Positions 39,931 through 51,514 of a DNA stretch of 64,000 nucleotides are shown piece after piece; positions within the stretch are counted from its first letter, which is position 1, and each line of letters starts with the position of its first letter. Source of the DNA: Prorocentrum cordatum (Eukaryota > Sar > Dinophyceae > Prorocentrales > Prorocentraceae); NCBI GenBank assembly GCA_963575745.1, contig CAUYUJ010002746.1, forward strand, positions 22,248-86,247, read 5' to 3'. Under the pieces are notes generated by a model. The model saw nothing but the letters and a program-made list of their open reading frames with translations. It searched no databases and had not been told where the DNA came from. The position numbers and the translations under genes are program-made.

Positions 39931-41230
39931 TAACGGCGGCTGGCCTTCCGGGGGGCCACCTGGCCACGGCTTGGCGCAGCTCTGACAGCTGCGCTTGGAT
40001 CCCGGGAGGGGTCCGGGGACCGATTTTGAGCCCCCGTTGTCTCAACCCGCCCTGCTCCGACTGTCGGCGGCGCGCAAGCAGGGGGCGAGGCGAGGGGGGG
40101 CAGGGGGAGTCGGGAGGCACGAGCTCTGCACCTGCACAGATCCTTGCCAGGCCCATCCTGGGCCCAGGATCGGTGCGTACGCCCTCCTGGCCTGGGCAGG
40201 GGCGCATGCACAACGACCCTGGGCCCAGGATGCGCCTGGCGAGGGCCGGTGCAGGAGTACAGCTTGCGCCCCCCTCCTGGGGAGGTCGGCCCTGTGCGAG
40301 GGCGCCGCGCCTGGTAGGAGCCCTGCTGCCCTTGCCAGAGGCCCCCCGTGGTGCCTCCAGGAGGGGGCCGCCGATCCCCTCGCAGGAGGCGCCCCGCGCT
40401 CTGGGGGGGGCCGCCCCGACCTCGCCCTGCCCCCTTTGCGGCAGGCTCGCGCCGCGTGGGTGCGGATCAGCCGTGCGCAAGGGGGGGAGGGGGGAGGGGG
40501 GAAGGCTTCTCAGAGGCACCCCTGCTTCAGAGAAGGCGCAGGCCTTGTCAACAGATGGAGGGCCAGTGCCTTCTGAGGAGCAGCCTCCTCCTGAGTAGCC
40601 TTCCTTCCCCTAACCCCCCTCTGGCGCGGGCGTTCCAGGTTGAACGCCGCCAAGCGCCGCCAAGCGGAGGCGGCTCTGCGCCGCCTCTGCGCGCCGCCAA
40701 GCGGAGGCGGCTCTGGCGCGGGCGTTCTGGGTTGAACGCCGCCAGTGCCCCAGCACCGGCCGTCCTCGAAACCCGCGCTGCGGGGGAAAGCCGCGACCGC
40801 TCAGGGCCCGACGAGGCCACGCGGCGCCAGAGAGCAGCGCACGGGCCGCCCCTGCACGCGGCCTGCCGCTCGGGGGTGGCCGAAGGTGCCCCTGGCCCCA
40901 GGTGCCCCCCGCTTGGCGCTCAATCTCGAAGCCGCTGGGGCCCTCCGGGCCTCGTGGGAGGTGCTCTGGAGGCCGTGGGGGCCTCCCTGGAGATCCTGGG
41001 GTCGCCCCGGGTCAGGGGCACTTCTGGCAGCGCCTGCTCCGCGTGCGCGCCCGCCCCGCGTCGGGTTCTCTGGCGTTCCGGGCGCGTCTCTCGTGGGCCC
41101 CGCGTAGGTGTCCGAAGCCCAGGGGGCTTCGCACGTTTCACGCCTCTCGGGCGTCCCGCGCGCGCCTCCCGGCGCCCCGAGGCTTGGGCCTCCGGCGTGC
41201 GCCAGCGCAGCGCGAGAGGTTCACTGCCCT
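39931..41230. other. Repeat-rich GC sequence, no gene seen
   Basis: Contains inverted CCTGGGCCCAGGAT words (about 40150, 40225), a duplicated block 40621-40675 / 40700-40743 (TCTGGCGCGGGCGTTC...TTGAACGCCGCC) and AGCGGAGGCGGCTCTG repeats between. Open frames are Arg/Pro/Gly/Ala-rich with no recognised motif. Confidence 0.4.
40929..41040 (+). repeat. Dispersed repeat, copy 2 (GGTGCTCTGGAGGCCG type)
   Basis: Matches 35240-35350 in word order and spacing with roughly one change in five bases. It could be another intron-type element or an old duplicated exon; neither can be decided here. Confidence 0.6.
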
Positions 41231-41480
41231 GAGGCTGGGATCAGTCGAGTAATTTTGGGGATCGAATACAGAAGTGCTTTGCACCAGAACTGATTTTCTC
41301 GTTGAGTCATGCGTATCATGTTCGTAGATCTAGGACAGCCCTACGTATATCTCATGGATTCGACGAATAAATCAAGTTTGAGGTCAATCAATTCTGTAAT
41401 TGATCCCCTACTCGAATCATCGGTTTCAAGCATCCCATCGGGTTTATCCGATTTTGATCTGGGGACTCCCGTTCCGCCCA
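41231..41480. other. AT-richer island without a gene
   Basis: About 250 bases of clearly lower GC than both sides. No protein or RNA gene recognised. Confidence 0.4.
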
Positions 41481-41839
41481 GCAGGCCAAGCCGCCCCCCT
41501 CCGCTTCTCCCTCCTCTCATGGCGGGGACAAGGGGAGGAGGGGGGAAGGAATGGTGCTGAATGCCCCGCCTCCCTCCCCCCTCCCACCTCCAGCCCACCC
41601 CCCTCCAGCCCTCTCCACTCGAGGCGGGGATTGATTTGTGGTCGTGACGGGAATCTTCTCGTGGCCCTGCCGCGTACGGGCCGCCTCCAGCCTCAATCGC
41701 CGCGACCTCCGCGCGGTTTCAAGGGCCGAGGGCAGCGCGGCAACGCTGCGCGGTGCCATCGGCCTTGACAGCGGAGGCTGGGCATCGACGAGCTCGGAGA
41801 AATGCGGCGCTTTCCTGCTTCCAACGAGCCTGCGATTCG
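41481..41839. other. Spacer before the GAT array
   Basis: Polypyrimidine and purine tracts (41500-41620), then mixed GC-rich sequence. Nothing recognised. Confidence 0.3.
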
Positions 41840-42070
41840 AAGAAGGGGAGAAGGAGGAGGAGGAAGGAGGAAGAGGAGAGGAGGAAAAGGATGAAATGGA
41901 GCAGGACCAGGATCAGGAGTGGGAAAACGATGTGGAGGAGGGAGAATCGTCTAAGGATGATGGTGATGATGATGCTACTGATGATGATGATGATGCTGAT
42001 GCTGATGCTAATGCCGATGATGACGATGACGAGGTTGTTGACGATGATGATGATGATGATGCTGCTGATA

Positions 42071-42124
<54 letters not shown>

Positions 42125-42186
42125 ATGACGATGATGCTGATGATGATGCTGATGATGGTGGTGATGATGATGCTGATGCTAATGCT

Positions 42187-42230
<44 letters not shown>

Positions 42231-42262
42231 GCATGATGATGATGACGATGATGATGATGATT

Positions 42263-42298
<36 letters not shown>

Positions 42299-42376
42299 GT
42301 GATGATGAGGACGATGATGATGCTGCTGATGATGCTGCTGATGATGATGATGGTGATGATGATAATGATGATGATA

Positions 42377-42424
<48 letters not shown>

Positions 42425-42425
42425 T

Positions 42426-42475
<50 letters not shown>

Positions 42476-42525
42476 TTGAGTACGATGACGACGATGACGG
42501 TGATGATTATGGTTGGCGATGACAA
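41840..42525. repeat. GAT/GCT trinucleotide array
   Basis: About 685 bases of mostly GAT triplets after a GGA-rich lead-in. Open frames are poly-Asp, poly-Met or poly-Ile, on both strands. Not a gene. Confidence 0.95.
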
Positions 42526-42699
42526 GGGTAATGGCGTTGACGCTTAGGGACATCATTGTTAGGATGGTGTTCGTGAGGTTCTGACGATCATGACGATGGC
42601 AGCTGTTGGCAATAGTGATGACGACTCGAATAATGATGACGGTTGTGGTGGTGGTGGTGATTCGATGATGGGGAGGAAGAGGGTGATGAACAGGGTGAG

Positions 42700-43198
42700 G
42701 GGTTTGAGGAGAAGGATGAGGATTATAAGGAAGAGGTGGCAGGATTAACGCGATGAGGAGGAGAAGGAGGAGGAGGAGAAGGAGGAGGAGGAGGAGGAGA
42801 AGGAGAAGGAGGAGGAGGAGGAGGAAGCACAATGACGAGGAGGAGATGAAGAGCAGGTCTTGAGTCTTGAGGTAATGCAGCGGAATGAGGACGAGGACGC
42901 GAGGGGACGATGATGGTGCTGATGATGATGCTGCTGCTGGTGCTGATACTGATGCTGATGCTGATAATGATGACGACGATGCTGCCGATGATGATAACGA
43001 CGGTGACGGCGATGATGCTATCGGTGATGATGTTGATGGTGGTGGTGGTGGTGGTGGCGGCAACGATGATGATGTTGATGCCGATGATGCTGATGATGCT
43101 GATGATGACGATCATGGCGATGACGACGACGCTCACGATATCGATGATCTTGATGGTGCTGATGTTGGTGATGATGATGATGATGATGATGATGATGC

Positions 43199-43229
<31 letters not shown>

Positions 43230-43620
43230 AACGATGATGCTGATTATGATGACGATGAGGATGATGAGGATAATGATGATGACGATGGTGTTGACGATGA
43301 TGATGATGATGCTGATGATGATGCTGGTGATCATGGTGATGAGGATCATGATGCCAGCGATGTTGCTGCGGCGGTTGATGCGGATGCTGCTGCTGATGAT
43401 GATGCTGCGGATGATGCTGCTGATGATGATGGTGATTATGATGATGACCATGATGGCGGTGATGCTGCTGCTGCTGTTGATGCTGATGTTGCTGCTGCTG
43501 ATGACGAGGAGGGTGAGGAGAAGGAGGAGGAAGGAGGAGGACCAGGACGATGACCATGGTGGTGATGCTGATAGGGAGTCTGCTGCTGATGATGGTGACG
43601 ATGATGACGACGACGCTGCT

Positions 43621-43654
<34 letters not shown>

Positions 43655-44287
43655 ATGCTCATGGTGACACTCATGGTGAGGATGATGATGATGACGACGA
43701 GGGTGCTGCTGATGTGGATGATGACGAGGATGATGATGACGAGGATGCTGATGATGATGATGATGCTGATGATGATGATGCTGATAATGATGATGATGAG
43801 GATGATGATGATGCTGATGATGCTGATGATGATGATGATGATGATGATGACACTGCTACTGATGATGATGCCGACGATGACGATGACGCTGGTGACGATG
43901 ATGGACGCCGCCACCGACGACCATGACGATTCCGATGCCGATGATGATGATGATGAGCATGATGATGATGAGGATGTGGGGGAGGATGAGGATGAGGATT
44001 TTGATGATACTTGTGCTGATGATGCTGCTGCTGATGATGTTGATGCTGATTATGGTGATGATAATGATGGTACCAACGCTGACGGTGGTGGTGGTGATGA
44101 TGATGATTATGACGATGATGATTATGATGATGGTGGTGTTGGTGATGATGATGCTGAGGAGGATGAGGATGAGGATGAGGATGATGATTGCGATGTGAAT
44201 GAGGTTGTTGATGATGCTGATGATGATGATTCTGATGATTATACTGATTATGATGATGCTGAGGATCAGGATCAGAGTGATGACGAT

Positions 44288-44369
<82 letters not shown>

Positions 44370-44495
44370 CTGAAGCTGATGATGATGATGATGATGCTGA
44401 TGCCGCTGACGATGATGATGATGATGCTGCGGATGATGATGATGCTGACGATTCTGCTGCTGATGATGCTGATTCTGATGATGCTGATGATGCTA

Positions 44496-44547
<52 letters not shown>

Positions 44548-44703
44548 GGATGAGGATGAGGATGAGGATGAGGATGAGGATGAGGATGATGATGACGACG
44601 ACGATGACGATGATGGTGGTGGTGGTGGTGATTATGATGATGATGGTGGTGGTGGTCATGATGATGATGCTGCTGATGATGATGATGATGATGATGGTGA
44701 TTC

Positions 44704-44751
<48 letters not shown>

Positions 44752-44912
44752 GGAGGAGGAGGAGGAGGAGGAAGCAGGGAGGAGGAGGAGGAGGAGGAGG
44801 AGGAGGAGGTGGAGGAGGAGGAGGAGGGGGAGGAGGGGGAGGAGGAGGAGGAGGAGGAGGAGGAGGCGGAGGAGAAGGAGGAGGAGGAGGAGGAGGAAGG
44901 AGGAACAGGAGT
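42700..44912. repeat. 2.2-kb GAT/GCT/GGA trinucleotide array
   Basis: A continuous triplet repeat with GGA-rich ends (42740-42850 and 44750-44905) and a GAT-rich body with GCT, GAC and GGT variants. Strand asymmetry is strong: purines on the plus strand. Confidence 0.95.
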
Positions 44913-45116
44913 AAGAGGATTAGCAAGGAGGTTGTCTGCCAGTAGCGATAGGTGGCGCTCGCCGACGCGTTCTACCAGCCCAGACCTTGTGCGCATCACC
45001 TCTGCGGTTGCGCCGCGCTCCCTGCTGCTGGCCGCAGCTATAGGCATCCGCCAGAAGCCTCAGGGTGCCCTTGGAGGCCGAAGGACTTGAAGCTGCATGT
45101 ACGGCCATGGTCCTAT

Positions 45117-45310
45117 TCTTAGCGTGTATGTGATGTCGCGCCTTGCGAAACCGAAGCCGTTGACACGCTAAGCAGCGCAGGGGCGTGCACGCTAAGTAGG
45201 GTCGGGTGACAGCCCTCCGATATACACGCTAAGTACCATCCACGCAGGATTCACGCTAAGTGCGGAGCGCTTAGCGTGTATGGGAGTAGTTTTTACCTTC
45301 ACGCTAAGAA
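45117..45310. repeat. Cluster of CACGCTAAG motifs in both orientations
   Basis: Seven occurrences of CACGCTAAG or ACGCTAAG, or the complement CTTAGCGTG, near 45118, 45163, 45187, 45223, 45252, 45269 and 45300. Spacers are unrelated, so this is a motif cluster rather than a tandem repeat. Confidence 0.8.
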
Positions 45311-45799
45311 CAGGACAATGACAGTATACCCACGGACAGCTGCTGAAAAGGGGCTTTTTAGGGCCTCAAAGGGGGCCTGTAGGGCTCCGAAAAGGGCACC
45401 TTCCTTCCCCACCGCATTTACCGCTCCTCATGAATTCGCGCTCAATTCGAGGTCGAAGGGTTTGTAGCTGCGTGTATACCCACGGACAGCTTGTCCCTGG
45501 AGCCCGACGCAGGCGCACACGGGCCATGATTTGCGTGCTCCGAGCGCGCTCCCGCCGCTCGCGGCCTCGTCCTCCCTCCGCGCCACTTCCCTTTCTTCTT
45601 CGCCTGCCGTGGCATCCCCGCGCTTGCCTCGAGCGCAGCGGCTTCGATCCGACGCCGCCGACCAACAACGTGTAGACCCATAGGTTCGGTATATAGTCGG
45701 ACCGAGGTATAAGATTGAGGTCGGTTTGGGGAGGGTACTCTAGTGTTCTTCGTGTTTGTTGGATGTTGTAGAGCATCTTAGGAAGGGTACCCTTGGATG

Positions 45800-45836
<37 letters not shown>

Positions 45837-46824
45837 GGCCGACGGATAGTCTCATGTTCTTGAAGGGTGTTTTTCTGGCCTAGGTCCCACTCTACCCACT
45901 CAGTCATGCTCAGGCTTAAATTCGGGCCCGCCCATGCCCAATCGGGCACACCTTGGCGTACTCACACTGCCTCGCTCATACCCAGGCCCGCTCACATTCG
46001 GGCCCGCTCGTGCAGGCAGCGGTGCTCATACTCAGTCGTGCCCAAATTCACTCACGGCCAGACCCACGTATATTCAATCATTCATGTTCAGACCAGTTCA
46101 CACTCTGACTCGCTCATACCCAGTCGTTCATACGCAACCATCCAGATCCAAATCCCTGTCTATATTCAGGCTCGATCACTCAGGCTCGTGCGCTCGGAAA
46201 GGACGCGAAGACACAACACACATGCACATAGAGCGGGTATCCGTGTCACTGCTTGTGTCTTCATCGGCCACCCTGAATACACTTTGAAGGCCTCGCCCCT
46301 CCTGCAATCTTTCATCGCTGGACGTGTCATCCTTCCCTATCCAGTGGCCTTCGGCCCATCGCGCCGTCGTGTTTGGAACTTTTTGGAGACCTCTAGGAAT
46401 AGCCTGGGGAGCTTGTGGGGGTTTCCACCAAGTCTCTTGGGGATCTTGTGGTCTTCTTGGGTGGGGAAGCCTTGGGCAACCGGTCGGGCCGTTTCTCTGA
46501 GGCCAGACTTGCTGAACGTCTCAGAATGTTTCCGCAGTTTTGGGCGCAGGGTCAAGGGAGGAACACACACCCCGATTCCCATACTTGGCGTTTAGTAAGC
46601 AGTTCCAGCGTTTACTTACCAGTCCTGCCTTTTTCGCTTCCTTCCTTCATTGCGTTTGCTGAAGGGCTTTGCTTGCAGGGGTCTTGTGATAAGTTTGGTT
46701 CTTCTGTCTTTTACAGGGGGGCTCACGCCACGCACCCCGAGAGCGCCAACGAGGCGCCCTCGATTTTTCTGGCAGATGGGGGCCCTTGTCCGGTAATCCT
46801 GCAGCCCCTCCTGAGCACTCGCGA
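45311..46824. other. No recognised gene; degenerate short repeats
   Basis: GTATACCCACGGACAGCT occurs twice (about 45325 and 45475). A (GT)n run lies at 45805-45834. 45900-46190 holds degenerate CTCATACCCAG / TTCACTC words. Open frames look like composition artefacts. Confidence 0.4.
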
Positions 46825-46960
46825 CAGGTGTGGGCCCCAGGGCACCTCACCGCGTGCTGGAGCACGTGGCGGACCCTGCCCAGTCCAGGGCATCCACGAC
46901 GGTGTGAGCCCCAGAGCACCGCACCACGAGCTGAAGGCACGTGGCGGACCTTGCCCTGCG
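46825..46960. repeat. Imperfect tandem pair, ~73-bp period
   Basis: GTGTGGGCCCCAGGGCACC...GCACGTGGCGGACCCTGCCC (46829-46882) is repeated with changes at 46901-46956. Confidence 0.6.
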
Positions 46961-47424
46961 TGTGTGGCCTTCCCGTCTGTCCCTTCTGTGTGGGTTCCTT
47001 TGCTCCGCGGCCGCCCTCGTCTGCCCCCCGCCCGCTGGTGTACAATTTGCCTTGCAGCGCTCCCGCGTAGGCTTCGCCTGCGGTGTGCGTCCGCCAGCGC
47101 TGCGACAGAGAAAAGTGTGTACTCCTTTCTTTCTTGCGTTGAATCGACGCGCGATTACCCATGCAGCGCATTGTGGTTTGATGCGCAAAGTGTTAAGGGG
47201 CACGTCGGGTCCGCCAACGCAAAGTGTGGAGGCATATTCAATAGGCGATGCCTGTATAATTAATGACGTAGCTTCTTCCGGCTTGCAATATCTCGATCGG
47301 GTCGGCTGGTGGCGTCGATCACGCTGGGCTGCATCCCTTCTAGAGCCACATAGTTGCAATTCCGCGCAGGGGTCGATTCTGTTGATGTTTTGATTTATGG
47401 AGGACGCAGAATGCCACGCTCACG

Positions 47425-47658
47425 ATGTCCGACATTGTAATTTCGAAGAATGCGGATGTTCGTTGGGGCATGCGGTATTTGGACTTGACGCGGGTGGAGG
47501 TCGTGTTTGGAATCACTGCGCGAGCGCTCTTTGGCCGTCTCCGCTCCTACGTCCCGTGTCTTCCCTATCTCCTCGGCTCGTTCGCAAATTCGCTCTTGGT
47601 TGACGTGTTTTCGTTTCTCCCTCTGCACTCGCACGACTCATCCTATCACTCGCTCTAG
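47425..47658 (+). CDS. Hypothetical small ORF or exon, low confidence
   Basis: A 77-residue frame beginning MSDIVISKNADVRWGMRYLD with balanced composition, unlike the repeat-driven frames around it. The second half is less convincing. A family 1 intron-type element follows about 170 bases downstream, so this could be one exon of a split gene. No family is recognised. Confidence 0.2.
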   Translation: MSDIVISKNADVRWGMRYLDLTRVEVVFGITARALFGRLRSYVPCLPYLLGSFANSLLVDVFSFLPLHSHDSSYHSL

Positions 47659-47825
47659 TTGCTCAGCGGAGAGACGGCACCACCGCCACCGAGAACCCAT
47701 CGGAAGGGACCCCAGGGCGCCAGCATTCCTGACTGTCGTCCTGCCTTGGGTGACGCTCGGGTGTGCCACCGCCCAGGAGTTGGCCCCCCGTCGTTGGGCT
47801 TTCGGTGGCAGTGGTCCCTGTTTAG

Positions 47826-47993
47826 GGGCACAAGCAATGCCTCAAACAGAACAACTCGGGGGTCCCCGCGGATTCCTCGGATCGGCGCTGGGGGCCCCTG
47901 GCGGCGCCTCCGGCGCCGCCCCCTCCGCGCGCCAGGGAGGGGGACCCAGCATCGGTTTGAGAAATCCGCGCTCCGAGTTTTTGTGTTTATGCC
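47826..47993. mobile_element. Palindromic intron-type element, family 1 copy e
   Basis: Left GGCACAAGCAATGCC...CCGCGGATTCC and right AAATCCGCGCTCCGAG...TGTGTTTATGCC are inverted; the core CCTGGCGGCGCCTCCGGCGCC is the family core. It lies about 8.5 kb from the hydrolase gene, showing the family is dispersed. Confidence 0.7.
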
Positions 47994-49595
47994 ACTGCTT
48001 GTTCCCCAACTGTTTCTCCTCTGAGTTGCTCGTTCATGCGCACAGCTGTTCGACTATCTGACAGGCGGCGCCCTCTGCCGCCCGCCCCCCAGGCTGAGGC
48101 CGCTGGGAACATGCCATCTTGGGGTTGTATGACGAGCCTCCGGGGCCCATCTTGGGGGCATCTTGGGGTCATCAGGTGGCCTTCGTCCTGTCCGGTTCGG
48201 GCGGCCTCTTGGGGCCGCTGTGGTTTCCTGGGGGCCGTCCTGGGCGATCTCGGGGGCCATCGACGATCTTGGGACATCCTGCTGGCAGAACGTGGGACAC
48301 GCCAGGAAAACGCGCTCTTGGATTTGGGTAGTTCTTTCCATCGCGAGGGTGTCTAGGGGCCCGTCTCGGCTACGGTGAGGGCGTGCGTTATGGATTATGC
48401 CCAGGTCCCTGGAGGATTCCTTGCCTGAGAAGGGCGGCTGTGATATCCATGGCCAATCCACGATTTGAGTTCCACTGGCTCCCAGACCTTGGGCTCTTCA
48501 TCCAATGCCCTCACCGTATCTCAGATGCATATCGGGACCATCTTCTGCCATCTCGGACTCTTGGGCCGACCTGGCCGTCTGGTAGCGGGCTTCCGGGAAT
48601 TTTTCCTTGGGCAACGTCGGCCAAGGGGCCGAGGCCTCACCCGCAGGTGTCTTTCTGGTGAGTCGGGCCCCCTTCCGTAGAGAGTAGAAACGAGGCAGGA
48701 CTGGAGAGATGAGATTCAGCACCGCTGTTTTCGAAATAAACGCCCGTGCCGGGCCTAGGCAACAGCATGCCGAAGCCCTCCCCCCTCGCTGCCGAATTCC
48801 AAGGTTGATGGGGAAGCGACGGGCCCTTCGCAAGAGTGGGCGGTTAGTTCGCAGCACTGCGCGCTCCATTCCAGCGCGGTCCTCTGCCAACTTTGAGATG
48901 CGGGTTGCCAGGGGGGCCTTTTCGGTATTTGTATAGGTGGGCGTTTATTGCGCACACGGCAGTATCAGAGGACAGCGCAGATCAAGCGAGGCAGCAGTCC
49001 AGCAGCACGCTTCATAGCCGTGCGCCCCCAGTGGGACCGGCGGATTTCCTCGCTGAATCTTTCGCTCCCACCTTTGCTACCTCCATCCTCTCTTACGTTG
49101 CATCTTCGGGGGATCTCGCCTGTCACGAAACGTGGTGTCTTTTCTTGTGCCCGATGCAGGCTCGATGCGGACTCGACGCAGGTTTGGCGTCGATTCAGCG
49201 CAGTTTCGACACGGACTCGACACGGATCCGTCGAGTCCGACACGGATTCGACACGGATTCTACGAGGATAGGACCGCGACGGCCCCGAGGATGCAGCACA
49301 GCCTCTCTTTTGCAGCGCGCTTGCCCACCGGCGCTCGGCCTCTGCAGCTTTGGCCTTTCAGGGCCGCGGGCCGCATGGGTCCGTTGTCCGCGGCTGCCCT
49401 CTTGGGCCCCCCCCCGTTGGTCCTGCGGGGGATGGGAGGCATGATCTCACAGGGAGCGGGGGAGAGAAGGGGGGGAGGGCAGGGGGTTCAAGAGGCGGGA
49501 GGCAGGGATGAGGGGGAGGCGGAGGGAGGTAAGGCGGGCGGGGTGGAGGATGAGCAGGAGAGGAGGGAGAAGAGAGAAGGAAGCAGAAGGAGGAG
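47994..49595. other. No recognised gene
   Basis: 48100-48290 has degenerate CATCTTGGGG words. 49180-49265 has degenerate GACACGGATTC 11-mers, including a near-palindrome around GGATCC. The rest is unassigned. Confidence 0.35.
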
Positions 49596-49682
49596 GAGGA
49601 TGGTGATGGTGATGGTGATGGTGATGGTGATGGCGATGGTGATGGTGATAGTGATGGTGATGATGGTGGTAGTGGTGGTGGA

Positions 49683-49730
<48 letters not shown>

Positions 49731-49963
49731 AATGATGATGATTTTGATGATGATGATGATGACCATGACGATGACGATGATGATGATGATGATGATGACG
49801 ATGACGATGGCGATGATGACGATGATTCTGATTCTGATTCTGATTCTGATTATGATGATGATGACGAGGATGAGAATGAGGATGAGGAAGAGGATGATGC
49901 TGATGATGATGGGGAGAAGGATGAGGAGGATGGTGATGGTGATGGTGATGGTGATGGTGATGG

Positions 49964-49994
<31 letters not shown>

Positions 49995-50054
49995 GGTGAT
50001 GATGATGATGATGATGAGGAGGAGGAGGAGGAGGATGATGATGCTGATGATGAC

Positions 50055-50091
<37 letters not shown>

Positions 50092-50194
50092 ATGATGATG
50101 CTGATGAGGATGAGGATGAGGATGATGCTGATACTGATATGGACTCTGCTGCGGATGATGATGACGATGATGTTGCTGCTGCTGGTGATGATGG

Positions 50195-50258
<64 letters not shown>
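49596..50258. repeat. GAT/GGT trinucleotide array
   Basis: Same type of array as 41840-44912, with GGTGAT hexamers at the left and pure GAT at the right. Both-strand open frames are artefacts. Confidence 0.95.
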
Positions 50259-50525
50259 CCTTAAGGGCTTCGCCCCCTGCCGCCGGCCCCCTCTCTATCA
50301 TAATGGGATACATCAGAGCTATATTGGGATGTTCGGGCGCCGTCTTGATGACATTCGGGAACGTCATGCTAGGGCGGCTGGCGATGAGCAAAACATATTG
50401 AGATGTTGAAGTTGTTGTTGAACGCTTTGTTGCCTTCTTGGCATTTTCCTCCAGTTGTTCACTGGAAGCGCTCTGGGAACGGCTGGGGATTGCTTCAGGC
50501 AATCTCTGGGAAGGTTATTTTTTTC
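50259..50525. other. Spacer, nothing recognised
   Basis: Sequence of ordinary composition between the GAT array and the 42-bp minisatellite; no gene or motif identified. Confidence 0.3.
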
Positions 50526-51120
50526 TGCTCTGGAGAAGGAGTGGCGCCTTTGGGCAGCTTCCGCGAGGTGGATTCGTAGCGTGGGGGGTGCGCGCGAGTT
50601 TTGTATAATTTGCGAAGGATCGTGGCCTCGGGGACGCGAATGCGGCGTAATTTACGAGGGATCGTAGCCTGGGGGGCGCGACAGCGCCGTAATTTACGGG
50701 GGATCGTTGCCTCGGTGGCGCGAGTGTGGCGTAATTCACGCGGGATCGTGGCCTCGGGGGCGCAAATGTGGCGTAACTAACAAGGGATCGTGGCCTGGGG
50801 GGGTGAATGTGGAACCCACTGCAGAATTTTCGAGAATCGGGGGGGGGACAACAGAATACCAGCGGAGCACATATCCCCAAACATGAGATTGACGTTTTCC
50901 TGCTTTGGAGAGGGAGAGCGCCTTTTCGGCAGCCTCCGCAAGGCGGATTCGTGGCCTCGGGGGCGCGCCCGCTGCGTAATTTACGCAGGATCGTGGCGTC
51001 AGGGGCGCGAATGTGTGGTAGTTTACAAGGGATCGTGGCCTCGGGGGCGCGAACAGTAAGTACATTACATGGGATCGTGGCTTGGGGGGCGCGAGCGTGG
51101 CGTAAATTCTTTACGCTTCG
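50526..51120. repeat. 42-bp minisatellite in a ~373-bp higher-order repeat
   Basis: Units GGATCGTGGCCTCGGGGGCG...GGCGTAATTTACG start near 50617, 50659, 50701, 50743 and 50785, exactly 42 bases apart, and again from about 50950. A longer lead-in (CTGCT(C/T)TGGAGA...GAGGTGGATTCGT type) precedes each block, at 50526 and 50899. Confidence 0.9.
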
Positions 51121-51209
51121 CGTATCCCCACCAGCCCATCTCAAACCAGCAACTCTTGCGAAACATGCCGACAGTCGTGTTTTTCAGGCGTGTTTCCGCC
51201 TGCCCCCGC

Positions 51210-51214
51210 ATATC
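51210..51214 (+). repeat. Target-site duplication ATATC, left
   Basis: Five bases directly before the left LTR, identical to 57748-57752 directly after the right LTR. Confidence 0.9.
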
Positions 51215-51386
51215 TGAACAGAAATGGACCTCCCAAGAGCCCAATGCAGACAATGCAGATGTAACACAATCTGCTGCAAGGTCTTGGGCCCCACCAAGTG
51301 GGACCCAGCACTGTTGCCCCTATTTGCTGCCACTGTGTTGCATAGTACGTTCCATAGCCATTGAAGTGGTCCAGAAAGATTCTTCA
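51215..51386 (+). repeat. Left LTR of the Copia element
   Basis: 172 bases, TGAACAG...CTTCA. Three substitutions relative to the right LTR; no indels. Confidence 0.95.
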
Positions 51387-51402
51387 TGGTAGCGGAGCTG
51401 GG
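51387..51402 (+). promoter_or_regulatory. Primer-binding site, initiator-Met tRNA-like
   Basis: TGGTAGCGGAGCTGGG directly follows the left LTR. It starts with TGG (complement of the tRNA CCA end) and closely resembles the complement of eukaryotic initiator tRNA-Met 3' ends. The tRNA of this organism was not available for comparison. Confidence 0.75.
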
Positions 51403-51514
51403 TCAGCCTTCCACGGCACAGCTCCAGCTCCCCCCGCGCGCGCGCGGCTCAAGCACGTGGGAGCTGGTGGAGGCCGAGGCTTCGAGATCGAGCCTCGGAC
51501 CTTCGGCATAGGAG

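Noticed and set aside
41840-44912. Long open frames rich in Asp, Met, Ile or His
   Set aside because: They follow the triplet period of the DNA repeat, occur in several frames on both strands and have no non-repetitive core.
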